Assembly (NCBI GenBank): GCA_963575745.1
Contig: CAUYUJ010004288.1
Location: 1 to 64,000 of the forward strand
Direction: 5' to 3'
From: Prorocentrum cordatum
Lineage: Eukaryota; Sar; Dinophyceae; Prorocentrales; Prorocentraceae
Length of the DNA stretch: 64,000 nucleotides
Below are positions 52,396 through 61,377 of this stretch, in pieces (position 1 is the stretch's first letter; each line of letters starts with the position of its first letter). Below the pieces are notes generated by a model that was given only the letters and a program-made list of their open reading frames with translations, had not been told where the DNA came from and did no database searches. Made by a program: the position numbers and the translations under genes.

Positions 52396-52652
52396 CCTCT
52401 CAGCTCCAGAGGTCCCCGGACCCCTCTCAGGACCCATCCTGACCCGTTTCTCGACGCGCATCCAGCCGTGTCGACGGAAAGGCTCCAGGATGTCCAAGGA
52501 GGACGAAAACTACCATGCCCGCTTTCGTGGCATTCTGGGCTTGCCCTGTGGACTCACAGCTGGATGAGCGTTTTCCTCGACGAGCCATGATGCTTGGAGC
52601 GTGCACTCCGTCGATGCCAGAGAGAACACACGCCAGACGCATGCCAGCGCCA

Positions 52653-52966
52653 GGAGGAGGAGGAGGAGGAGAAGGAGGAGAAGGAGGAGGAGGAGGAGGA
52701 GGAGGAGGAGGAGGAGGAGGAGGATGGGGTGGTGGAGGAGGAGGATGAGAAGGAGGAGGAGGAGGGGAAGGAGGAGGGAGGAGGAGGAGGAGGAGGAGGA
52801 GGAGGAGGAGGAGGAGGATGAGGAGGAGGAGGATGATGATGAGGAGGAGGAGGAGGAGAAGCAGGAGAAGGAGGAGAAGGAGGACCAGGAGGAGGAGGAG
52901 GACGATGAGGATGAGGAGGAGGAGGACGATGAGGAGGAGGAGGAGCAGGAGGAGGAGGAGGATCCT
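52653..52966 (+). repeat. (GGA)n microsatellite, left tract
   Basis: About 100 trinucleotides with GAT, GAA and GAC interruptions. It borders the 3' end of the minus-strand retrogene. Confidence 0.95.
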
Positions 52967-53058
52967 AGTAGAGGATTCTATACTAGCGGATCTACCGCGA
53001 GAGGAAGCCGTGCAACCCTGGGACTGAGCCAAAGCCGAGTCCAGTGCTGCATGCGCTC

Positions 53059-53985
53059 TCATTCCCACGAAGACGAGGGGGGGCCCTCGACCAGTGGCCT
53101 GGCGTCCCGCCCTTGCCAGAGAGCAGCGCGACGATGGGCGAGGCTTACCCAGGCTGCTCGGCCGCCTCGTCGCTGCTCGTCCCCTCCGTGCCTCTGCACC
53201 GTGGACTCCGTGAGCTTGTCGGCGCACCCCGCCAGGAGGATCGCCTCCAAGGCTGCGTCGCGGCGCTTCTCAGCCACCTCTAGCTTGTCCTGGAGCGCCA
53301 GGCTCTCGTGGGTCAACTCCCACGCGGTGCCGAAAAGGTGCATCTCCTCCTCCACGTCCACGCCGCACTGACCCTGCGGCATCTCCGCCTCCTCCACATT
53401 CTTCACGTCCACCTCGGACATGTTCCTGAGCTTCTCGGAGTCGTTCTGGGTCTCCCCGGTGTTGAGCCGAGTGTTCTCCAGGACCATCTCGTCCAGGACC
53501 TTCTCCTCCAGTTCCTCCTCGAGCAGCTCCTTCTTCACGTTGGAGTCGCTCTCCGAGGGCTCCTCCGAGTCCACCGCCGCCTGGCCAGGCCGCGCACGAC
53601 CGCGCCGCTGGCCCCGCTGCCTCTTGTTCTTCTCCTTGGTCTCCGGGCGCAGCACGTCAGCGCCCTCGCCGAGCCCCACGTGGGCCGCGAAGTTGCGCTC
53701 GAACCGCACGCTGCCTGGGACTGCCTCGCCAGCCACCTGGAGGGCCAGCGCCTTCTCGATGGCCGCCATGAGCTCGACCTGCCCCGCGCCGTCGAGCTTC
53801 TCGCCGTCCCGCGGAGCCGTCTCGAAGATCCGCGCCCCACCAGTGCGCAGGACAGCGGCGACAGCGGCGGCGAGGTGCTGGCGTCCGCCGCCTCTTTCGG
53901 CCGTGGCTGCCGCGGCCGCTCCCACCAGCTGCGCCAGTGCCACCAGGAGCTGGCAGCGCACGGTAGCCATTGCCTTCGCCTCCAT
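53059..53985 (-). CDS. Unknown 308-aa protein, spliced-leader-tagged (retrogene candidate)
   Basis: The start at 53,985 is the first ATG downstream of the spliced-leader relic (54,120-54,099) and gives MEAKAMATVRCQLLVALAQLVGAAAAATA, a hydrophobic Ala-rich N-terminus. A mixed segment follows, then a basic stretch (KEKNKRQRGQRRGRARP, about 110-127) that could be a nuclear signal, and a strongly acidic, helical region (about 135-200, VKKELLEEELEEKVLDEMVLE). Another helical segment (LQDKLEVAEKRRDAALEAILLAG) comes near the end. Codon use is GC-rich and the frame is open without introns over 927 nt. I do not recognise the family. A frame in this orientation extends far upstream, but only through the (TCC)n repeat. 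Intronless structure plus the leader relic suggest reinsertion of an mRNA copy. Confidence 0.6.
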   Translation of the reverse strand: MEAKAMATVRCQLLVALAQLVGAAAAATAERGGGRQHLAAAVAAVLRTGGARIFETAPRDGEKLDGAGQVELMAAIEKALALQVAGEAVPGSVRFERNFAAHVGLGEGADVLRPETKEKNKRQRGQRRGRARPGQAAVDSEEPSESDSNVKKELLEEELEEKVLDEMVLENTRLNTGETQNDSEKLRNMSEVDVKNVEEAEMPQGQCGVDVEEEMHLFGTAWELTHESLALQDKLEVAEKRRDAALEAILLAGCADKLTESTVQRHGGDEQRRGGRAAWVSLAHRRAALWQGRDARPLVEGPPSSSWE

Positions 53986-54098
53986 CGCAGGAGGCCGTGC
54001 AAGGGGAAACAGACTGAGCCGCTCTTTGTGTCTGCCGAGATGACAGGACTCAACAGGGTGAGACACGCGCGCTCCGCTCGCCTGGCGCCCAAGACAGG

Positions 54099-54120
54099 CT
54101 TGACCCAAAATGGCTACGGA
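54099..54120 (-). other. Spliced-leader relic of the minus-strand gene
   Basis: On the minus strand the 22 nt match the dinoflagellate leader except one base (GGGTCAAG instead of GGCTCAAG). It stands 113 nt upstream of the ATG at 53,985 and a few bases from the (GGA)n tract. Confidence 0.85.
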
Positions 54121-54123
54121 AGG

Positions 54124-54330
54124 ATGTGGAAGAGGAGGAGGAGGAGGAGGAGGAGGAGGAGGAGGAGGAGGAGGAGGAGGAGGAGGAGGAGGAGGAGGAG
54201 GAGGAGGAGGAGGAGGAGGAGGAGGAGGAGGAGGAGGAGGAGGAGCAGGAGGAGGAGGAGGAGGAGGAGGAGGAGGAGGAGGAGGAGGAGGAGGAGGAGG
54301 AGGAGGAGGAGGAGGAGGAGCGGGAGGAGG
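54124..54330 (+). repeat. (GGA)n microsatellite between two spliced leaders
   Basis: Almost pure (GGA)n, about 68 units, with two GCA/GCG interruptions. It separates the head-to-head 5' ends of the minus-strand gene and of the family B LINE. The Gly-, Glu-, Arg- and Leu-homopolymer frames here are artefacts. Confidence 0.95.
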
Positions 54331-54352
54331 TCCGTAGCCATTTTGGCTCAAG
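54331..54352 (+). other. Exact dinoflagellate spliced leader at the 5' end of LINE family B
   Basis: TCCGTAGCCATTTTGGCTCA followed by AG: identical to the conserved 22-nt leader that is trans-spliced to nuclear mRNAs in dinoflagellates. It begins at the first base after (GGA)n. No donor GT follows in the context of an SL RNA gene (next bases TCTAAACG), so this is a leader carried by a reverse-transcribed mRNA and not an SL RNA gene. Confidence 0.93.
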
Positions 54353-54552
54353 TCTAAACGTAACGAAGGGTGAAGCACCCGAGGTGTTGCGATTAGATTT
54401 GGCCCATCCGTCCTCGTTTCTCGAGTTGGATAGGGTCCAATTCTCTTCCTGTTGTGGCCTCGATCTGGCCGCAGCTGCCCATCATCATTTCTCGTACCAC
54501 GCCGTTTCGGCCCGCTTTCCTGCCCGCCCGAGCCCCTTCGAGGGCTCTCTCC

Positions 54553-55544
54553 ATGCCTGGCGGCGCAGCGGATGGCCCCAGCACTCCCGGGCCGCCAGCG
54601 CCTCCTCGCGGCGCCGCTCCCGCGGGAGATTCGGAGCGGAGCCGTGGCAGCGGCGAAGGTCGTTCGTGCTCGGGGGAACAACGCAGATTACGTTCAAGGA
54701 ACCTGTCCGAGGTGCCCCCGCGGAGGAGGAGGATCGGAGCTCTCAGGCTGCTGGTGCTCGTCGTCCTGCTGCTGGTCAACGCTCTGCGGATCCGCTACAA
54801 GGACGCGCGGACCCCTGGGCCGCCAGCTCGGCTGCTGCCTCTGCGGGGCCCCCCACTGGCGGCAGTGCCGCGGCTGCGGCCGCCGCTACTCGTGGGGGAT
54901 TGGCCCCTGACCAGCAGAGCTCCTTGGACGACCTGTTCAAAGCATTCAAGGTTGAGATCTCTGCGTCTGTGGAAGCGAAGCTGGGCTCGATCAAGACATC
55001 CACCATCTCGGAGATATCGAACCACTCCGCTGGCTTGGTCCGAGCTGTGGCTGCGCGGCAGGATGCAGTCAATCAGCAAGTTCAGGTTCAGCTCACCGAT
55101 CTACAAGCAAGAAGTGATGTGCTGGAACACTCGCAACATGAGGTGCGGAAGCGAATGGAGGAGATTCGGAAAGAATTGCACTGCCAAGAGAGGGCCATCC
55201 CGATCAAGGGCTATGAGGACATGCAGGTGTGGGATCGCCAGCCAGACCCGACGGTGCTCATTGCAAGCTTGTCGGAGATGGCCAGCAAGGGGAATGTCAA
55301 GGCGGAGCTCTCTGAGTGGCTCACCGAGGCAGGTGTTGCGGATAATCAGTATAAGCTCATTGGGGACAGCCCCAACAATAAGTTTGTTATACAGGTGCTC
55401 GGCAACAGTGATGCCGCGCAGCGCAAAGTGCGTGCGGCTCGACGGGCTCTCAAGCGGGACGGTCAGAACTGGAGGCAATTTGAAATTACTGCAGTGCCTG
55501 GTGGACGGGCAAAACATACTAGTGGGTTTGGACAAATCGGCTAG
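54553..55544 (+). CDS. LINE family B ORF1 protein, one frame change near 54,680
   Basis: After the leader the first good ATG is at 54,553 (MPGGAADGPSTPGPP). That frame runs on, but family-like sequence from about 54,690 (EEEDRSSQAAGARRP) to the stop at 55,542 is in another frame, which has no usable ATG of its own after the leader. A one-base indel near 54,660-54,690 is inferred. Residues following an Ala-rich linker (PDQQSSLDDLFKAFKVEI) form a coiled-coil-like helix (QVQLTDLQARSDVLEHSQHEVRKRM). The C-terminal segment (NQYKLIGDSPNNKFVIQVLG...AAQRKVRAARRAL) fits an RRM-like fold, as in LINE ORF1 proteins. Confidence 0.55.
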
Positions 55545-55621
55545 ACAGATCAGAACGGAGGTACAAACGAAACGCCTGGCGTCCTTCGTCAAATATCAGT
55601 TACCAAACAAAAGAATCAAGC

Positions 55622-57541
55622 ATGACAGAGCCAAGGGAATTGTGTTCATCGATATCATACCGACGATTACGGTCCAGACGGGTGACGCGTTCGAGTCCAA
55701 GAGCCGCTTATTATGGAACTACTCTGCAGTCACGTCGCAGGGAGTGGACCAGAAAGCGCTACAGGATACGTTCAATGCTACATTCAATGCGGTCGAGGAC
55801 TCAGTGCAGTGGTCGATTTAACAGGACTCTGCAAGTTTGGAAAGAAGGCTTCAATAAAGGCCTTCCACAACAGGTAGCATTTATGACATGGAATACGCGG
55901 GCGCTATTACATCGCGATATGGGCTTGCGGACCAACAAATGTAACAAGCTGAGAGAGTTATGCAAGGGTATGTCGATAGTTGCGTTGCAGGAGGTTCATG
56001 GTACAAAGGAGGAGCTCAAGTCTCAACTATATCTGAGACGAATGGATATGGCTATATTTGCATCGATTCCTGAGCATGCGGCAGGGGGCGTGGCATTCAT
56101 ACTTTTAGAAATGACACAGAAACAAATGGATGAGGGGTTGGAAAATGAAAGGATCAGATACTCAGACACCATCCCGGGTCGGGTGCAAAGATTGGCTATC
56201 AAGGCAAGAGGGAATTTGGACAGGTCGGATACAATGCTGGTATGTTATAATGTACACAACTATGGCCTCTCTGCGCTGCAAGTCAATCAACTGACAAACA
56301 GGACCAGGGCGGAAGTGCAGATTGCGATGACTTGCCCAGACCACATGACGGTGGTGGTGATGGGGGATCTCAATTACCACGAAGTGGCACCTACTCATCT
56401 ACACGTCCCGCTCATCGACAAAGGATTGGGCACTGACCCACGCAGCCGAGAGCATGGGGAGCTTTTCTCACAGGGGTTGGAGGACATGATTGAGCTAGAC
56501 CCAAAGAGGCCAACGCATTTAGTGAAGGACGGACAGAAGTTGACGCAGATTGATCGAGTGGTGATTTCAACACCACAGTGGAAGCTGCTACAATGGAACA
56601 TGACGGCTACAGTACCCGTGGAGCCTGAGAGATTGGATGATGAAGGTATTTCGGATTATGCACCGGTGCAAGTGGTATTTTACCCCAGACGTCGTCGGCC
56701 TCCTGAAGACCAGGTTGTTCCCCGTTTTGTCTGTGAGACGGCGGGGCGCACGGAGATGCTGGACGCGCTGATCAGCCGCTCGGACATCGATCGGCTGGCG
56801 CCGACACCGCGATGGAGGGAGCTGAAAATGTTGATGCGTGAGGCCGCGCGTGCTGCGAGGAATCGTCTCACTAGATTGGGCACCCCGCCTCTGGAGGCTC
56901 GTCGGATGATTTTTAGATCGGTTGCCAGAGCGGTCCACTTTGATAATCTTGACCTGGCAAGGAAGCTCCTGTCTAAGGCTGCTATTGCGAGGGACCTACT
57001 GAGAATTGAAGAGGGCCCTGTCGTCGTGGTCTCACTGATAGACCCAATGCATTTTCGTAGGCAGTATGAGCAGTTGCAGCAAGAAGTGCTTGCCAACCGT
57101 CTTGCCAGGGCCCAGGAAGAGGTCCAAGCAGAGTCGACGCCCTTTCTGGAGCGCAAGAGACTGCGTGCTTTTATGAAGGCTGAACGGCGACGGGGGCAGC
57201 TCTGGGCTCCGAAAGGAAAGACTCTCCCCCTCCAGGGCCTTGTTGACCCCTCGGGCGTGACCCTCTCCTTTCCTCTCCTCATGAAAGAAGCGCTCAGAGA
57301 GCACTGGGCACCCGTATTTGCGCCGAAGTCAGCCCCGTATCTGTCTAATCATGTAAAGCAGTTTGATTGGTCGGATCTGAAGCCACCGTCAGAGGAGCAG
57401 CTGCGCAATGCGCTCATCCATGCCTCTCTAACGGCTCCTGGCCCTGATGGGCTCCCGTACTCGGCGTGGAAGGGTGCGAAGTTAGCTGTGCCTGTGCTCC
57501 ACGGTCTTCTTCTGGAGCTCTTTTCGGGACCCCCCCCCTGA
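55622..57541 (+). CDS. LINE family B ORF2, part 1: endonuclease and start of RT
   Basis: A 639-codon frame. APE-type endonuclease motifs: FMTWNTRALL (Asn91), ALQEVHG (Glu124), YNVHNYG (about 209-215), VVVMGDLNYH (Asp249, Asn251), QIDRVVIS (Asp311) and ISDYAPVQV (Asp345, Tyr346). Family members normally have His after that Asp (SDH), so Tyr346 replaces a catalytic residue. A helical linker follows and then the RT start ASLTAPGPDGLPYSAWKG. The frame ends at a UGA right after a run of nine C (57,530-57,538); shifting frame there continues with EFNDLLLVFAPKGRGVDEP, an expected RT segment. The true start may be upstream or at a later ATG such as FMTWN (residue 88). Confidence 0.7.
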   Translation: MTEPRELCSSISYRRLRSRRVTRSSPRAAYYGTTLQSRRREWTRKRYRIRSMLHSMRSRTQCSGRFNRTLQVWKEGFNKGLPQQVAFMTWNTRALLHRDMGLRTNKCNKLRELCKGMSIVALQEVHGTKEELKSQLYLRRMDMAIFASIPEHAAGGVAFILLEMTQKQMDEGLENERIRYSDTIPGRVQRLAIKARGNLDRSDTMLVCYNVHNYGLSALQVNQLTNRTRAEVQIAMTCPDHMTVVVMGDLNYHEVAPTHLHVPLIDKGLGTDPRSREHGELFSQGLEDMIELDPKRPTHLVKDGQKLTQIDRVVISTPQWKLLQWNMTATVPVEPERLDDEGISDYAPVQVVFYPRRRRPPEDQVVPRFVCETAGRTEMLDALISRSDIDRLAPTPRWRELKMLMREAARAARNRLTRLGTPPLEARRMIFRSVARAVHFDNLDLARKLLSKAAIARDLLRIEEGPVVVVSLIDPMHFRRQYEQLQQEVLANRLARAQEEVQAESTPFLERKRLRAFMKAERRRGQLWAPKGKTLPLQGLVDPSGVTLSFPLLMKEALREHWAPVFAPKSAPYLSNHVKQFDWSDLKPPSEEQLRNALIHASLTAPGPDGLPYSAWKGAKLAVPVLHGLLLELFSGPPP

Positions 57542-59294
57542 ATTCAATGACTTGCTGCTGGTTTTCGCCCCCAAGGGCAGGGGGGTGGACGAACCAGTGT
57601 CTAAAGCCGACCCTGTCAAAGGAGTTGCATAGCGACCAGCGTGGATTCGTGGCAGGAAGGAACTTTCTTGACAACATAACGCTGCTAGAGTCCCCAGCTG
57701 GGATTGCCAGCGTGCTCCCCTCGGCGGCTGCAAACCTCCCTCTTCTCCTTCCTCCTCGACTTTGGCAATGCCTTCCCCTCTCTGATCCACATGTTTCTCT
57801 GGAGAGTTCTTGAGCTGGTAGGTCTTCCTGAAGGCTTTCGCCTCTTCCTGCATGCCACCTATGCCTTTGCGACGGCTCGTGTTGCACTCCAAGGACTGTT
57901 GCTTCCGTTCTGCCTAATAGACTCAGGAGTTATGCAGGGTGGCCCGTCCAGTGGCAGTCTGTGGGCGCTGGCGATGGATCCTCTAATGCGGGACATGCGA
58001 AGCAGGCTCCGTAAGCATCCTGGTTCGGAAGTGGGGGTTTGCGCGGATGATGTGAGGGTGGCGGTGAGGGAGCTGGCGGCGCTATCACGATTGTCTGGCA
58101 CATTTTATGCTGCGCGTCTGCTGGCTGGCCTTTGGCTTAAAATTCCGGAGTGCCAGATCATCGCTGTCTCTGCCCCTCTCTCCTCCCAGCTCGTTGAGCA
58201 GGTCCAGAGCAGGTTGAGCCAGATTGTCCCGAGGTGGGCAGCGATGCCAATTGTCTCGGCGGCGGAATATCTTGGGGTGTGGATCGGCCCAGCAGCATCG
58301 AGAGAGTTAATGTGGCGTCGTGCGTTCCGTGAGTGGGTTGTGGTCGTCAAAGAATTAGCTGCGACTAAGGCCGCCCCTCGATTGCCGTCACTTTGTGCAA
58401 CTCGAGAGCTGTGTCGAAGTTCAGCTACCTTTTCCCAGCTCTCTCGCATGCCACAGCCTGTTCTGAGATGGGAGTCGTGGGCTCTCCGCAAGATCCTCCA
58501 CCCCCCTGCATTCTCTTTTCCCCTTTCTCAATTGCTCGCCTTGCGACAATGGTCGAATATTCGTCCGCAGTCAATGCTTGTTCAATCGCTTGCGGCTCCC
58601 CTGCGCACATCCAAGCAGACGATCACGAATTTGAGTTCGTTGTGGAAGGCCCAGCAGCAGGCGGCGAGATAGTTTTTGCCAATGAAGATGTGGATCCAGG
58701 GCAAATGGGAGCCAAAGCACTGGATCGAGCCATCATATGTCCAGGAGCTTGCTGCCGCTGCTGATGGCTTTTCCTCATCCCGCCGTCTTGCCCGTCCTGT
58801 TGCTCTCGCCATGGATGCTCTCAGCGAGGCGCAGAGGCTCCAGGCTGTGGGCGGGGGTCCCGTTGTCCCTGTTCAGAGGGCGATCTCGAGGCACCTGGAG
58901 GTCGAGCTTTTCCAGGAAAGTCTAGGAGACACCATATTTAAGCGCATGGAGAAGTGGAGTGCTGCGCCTCTATCTCCCCAGGCCAAGACTGCGTGCAGCT
59001 GGGAGATGCTCAAAGAATGTTTTCAGTGCCCTGCAGCCCTCCTGGCAGGCCTCGACTATTAAGACGGTGGTGGGGGGCTGGACGACGGAGCGGAGGGTTC
59101 GGCAGATCAATATTCCCTGTAAATTCGGTTGCCCCAATGAGTGCGACACGCAAAAGCATTCATTGTCTTGTCCGTTGCTGTGGGGTGCTGTGCAAACCGT
59201 TTGGGTACCGTCGACTCCGTCCGAGGTCTTACTTGATCGTAGGCTGGGGATCGCCAGAGGAATGACAGGAGAGCAGCGGTTGCTCGCTGTGTAG
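57542..59294 (+). pseudogene. LINE family B ORF2, part 2: RT core and Cys/His cluster, several frames
   Basis: HSDQRGFVAGRNFLDNITLLE (about 57,628) is RT motif 3 in one frame. From 57,704 another frame gives motif A FLLDFGNAFPSL, motif B GVMQGGPSSGSLWALAMDPL and motif C GVCADDVRV (about 58,040), with the canonical Asp pair. The thumb-like region runs to 58,670. A further frame (58,676-59,062) and a last one (to 59,292) follow; the last holds CKFGCPNECDTQKHSLSCPLLW, the Cys/His cluster typical of LINE C-termini. The breaks make this copy inactive unless they are assembly errors. Confidence 0.65.
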
Positions 59295-59456
59295 CGCCTG
59301 ATTTTGAGTTTCTATTTATATAACTCGACTCGGAGTCAGGCCAATGTTGATCCAGCGTTGATTGCACAGCACGCCCGTGCTGCCAGAGCGCAGCTACTGC
59401 AGCAACTGGACGAGCGAGCGATCTAAGCGACTTCGAACTCATTCCGAGCTACGTGC

Positions 59457-59515
59457 GAGGAGGAGCGGGAGGAGGAGGAGGAGGAAGAGGAGGAGGAGGA
59501 GGAGCGGGAGGAGGA
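59457..59515 (+). repeat. (GGA)n microsatellite running into the gap
   Basis: GGAGGAGCGGGAGGAGG-type sequence that ends at the N run, so its true length is unknown. Confidence 0.9.
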
Positions 59516-59615
59516 NNNNNNNNNNNNNNNNNNNNNNNNNNNNNNNNNNNNNNNNNNNNNNNNNNNNNNNNNNNNNNNNNNNNNNNNNNNNNNNNNNNNN
59601 NNNNNNNNNNNNNNN
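59516..59615. other. Scaffold gap, 100 N
   Basis: Exactly 100 N, the usual placeholder for a gap of unknown size. The right side is not GGA-rich, so sequence between the microsatellite and 59,616 is missing. Confidence 0.98.
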
Positions 59616-60470
59616 AACAACCATAAGTCGTTCTTGCGAAGATCTCCTCGAAGTTGCCTCCTAACAAGAAGGTAACCGTGCGGTAATGTGCTGCGCGGGC
59701 AGTTGTGACCGCTTCCAGAGCGATGGTTCGCCTGTAGGTCCCCCTCCTCAGAGAAAGGTCGACCCCTTTCTCCCTCCCCCTCCGGTCCCTCCTCCCCCTC
59801 TGTCCATCCTGCTTTTCCTCATCATCCTCACCCTCATCCCAACATTCCTTCCTTTCCCGTCCCTTCATCGAGTTTGAGGCCTCGAAATTGAAGCCTCGAA
59901 TTTCCCTCCCTGCCTCATCATCCTCTCCAAATGCTTGTGGAGAACACGTGCACATACGAAGCCGCCCGAGAACGTCGGACACCTGCAGCGAGCAGCCGAG
60001 AATCCACACAGCCTCGCCCCTCCTCCTTCTCTCCCTCCCCCCCTCTCTCTCACCCCCCTCTCCCTCTCCCTCCCGCCGAGTTGGACCCTGAAATCCGACG
60101 CCACGAACAAAATCGCAACACCGTGACATACCCGACCAGAGCCTCCCGTGCGGGGGAAGAGAGGACAAGGTCGACCCTGAGATCCGACGACGTGAAGAAA
60201 ATCACAACATCGTAAAATATTCGACCAGAGCCCTGGACCTCATCTTTCTGCGGCATGTGTCCGAGCTGGATCGATCCGTGAGGATCTGGGACCCGATACA
60301 AGGCAACATCGCCCGTGATGAAAAAATGCGACGCCAGGATCTCACGGGGAGGAGGACGAGGAGGGGATGACGATGACGGCCCTGGACCTGCTCTGGGGTG
60401 CGTGCTGGCCAGCACGCCTAGTTGAGCCCGGCCGTGGCAACGAGGAGCCTCCTGGAGGTCTCAGGAAAGC
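59616..60470. other. No supported gene; pyrimidine-rich tract and a 59-bp direct repeat
   Basis: CT-rich tracts at 59,765-59,870 and 60,020-60,075. 60,085-60,143 and 60,174-60,232 are diverged direct copies spaced 89 bp apart (ACCCTGA-ATCCGACG...GACCAGAGCC). Frames here are composition artefacts or cross the gap. Confidence 0.55.
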
Positions 60471-60487
60471 CCCGACAACGCCCAGCA

Positions 60488-60625
60488 ACCTCGATCCTTC
60501 ACCCTCGACCCTCGAACCTCGGCTCTCGATCCGACCGCGATCCTTGACCCTCGATCCTCGATCCTCGATCCTCTCGATCCCCTCGACCCTGGATGCTCGA
60601 TCCTCGACCCTCGGCCCTCGCTGCG
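60488..60625 (+). repeat. CTCGATCC-type short tandem repeat
   Basis: Roughly 15 copies of (C)CTCGA(T/C)CC with 7-9 bp period, such as GATCCTCGATCCTCGATCCTC near 60,555. Confidence 0.8.
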
Positions 60626-60763
60626 GCGGCGACGATCGGCGAGCGGCGGCCCGCCCGCCAGGATGCCGCCGACCCGGCGCCCCTGGCCCTGCGGCAGCGG
60701 ATACCGGCGGAGGTTGCCCTTCCCCTCCGCCGTCAGCTGCGCATACAGTCGAGGCCGATCAGA

Positions 60764-60905
60764 GGCCACGTGTGAACCATACCCCCACCCCCCACGATTT
60801 GGAAGGGGGGGTGGGGGTTCACTTCGCTCGGGACCCTTCGAACGAAGTGAATCCCCAATTCCACTTCGAAATCGTGGGGGGTGGGGGTATGGTTCACTCG
60901 TGGCC
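60764..60905. repeat. Nested palindrome with 37-bp arms
   Basis: Arms 60,764-60,800 and 60,869-60,905 are reverse complements with one mismatch (GTGAACCATACCCCCACCCC at the core of the left arm). Inside, GGGGTTCACTTCG (about 60,813-60,826) and CGAAGTGAATCCCC (about 60,843-60,856) form a second stem. Total 142 bp, non-coding. Confidence 0.85.
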
Positions 60906-60948
60906 ATCAAGTTGATGAACTGGCCGACCCTGCCAGATCAAGGGTCTG

Positions 60949-61163
60949 GGCCTCCCAGATGGGGTCCGAGTAGATGGGGCCGGGGGATCACGCCGCGTCG
61001 CCGATGCTTCGGCGATGCGGCGCGATGCGGAGCCCGATTTTCTCCACGCCGTCGTCACCGATGCATCGCCGACGTCACCAATGCATCGCCGATGCATCGG
61101 CGATGTATCGGCGGTGCGGCACGATCCTCCAACCCCATCTACTCGGACCCCTCTTGGGAGGCC
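60949..61163. repeat. Foldback element with 31-bp terminal inverted repeats
   Basis: GGCCTCCCAGATGGGGTCCG, extended to 60,979, pairs with 61,133-61,163 with three mismatches. The interior holds palindromic GCCGATGCATCGGC words (60,998-61,120). Looks like a MITE; a target-site duplication is not clear. Confidence 0.7.
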
Positions 61164-61377
61164 TCTAGAGGGTAACTACCTTTTGTCCTGTGTTTCCCGG
61201 CCCATGCCTTGTGTGGCCCTCGGAAGGGCCTTGTGTCCTCGACATACCTCGACTGTGGCGGGCGGGTTGGGAGGGCGAGACATGGAAGCGGGCGGGTGGG
61301 GCGGGCAGGCCCTGAGGCGGGTTGGGCGGACTGGCCAAAACGAGTGGGTCAGGCGGGCAGACTAGTGGGCGGGTGGG

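Larger units (their letters stand above)
54331..59456 (+). mobile_element. Family B LINE with spliced leader, in (GGA)n
   Basis: A 5.1-kb element with ORF1 (RRM-like), endonuclease, reverse transcriptase with CADD, and a C-terminal Cys/His cluster. It differs from family A in sequence, in its catalytic CADD, in having no RNase H-like region that I can see, and in its target: (GGA)n lies on both sides. No A tail is visible at the 3' end (GAGCTACGTGCGAGGAGGAG). Coding parts contain several frame changes. Confidence 0.8.

Noticed and set aside
52427-53227. Minus-strand 266-codon frame with long Leu and Pro runs
   Set aside because: It is the translation of (TCC)n; the non-repeat parts are unrelated sequence on either side.
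54110-54341. Poly-Gly, poly-Glu, poly-Arg and poly-Leu frames
   Set aside because: Every frame of (GGA)n is open; not evidence of coding.
54331-54380. A functional spliced-leader RNA gene
   Set aside because: The leader is not followed by a GT donor or a short structured intron; it is followed by the LINE leader and ORF1.
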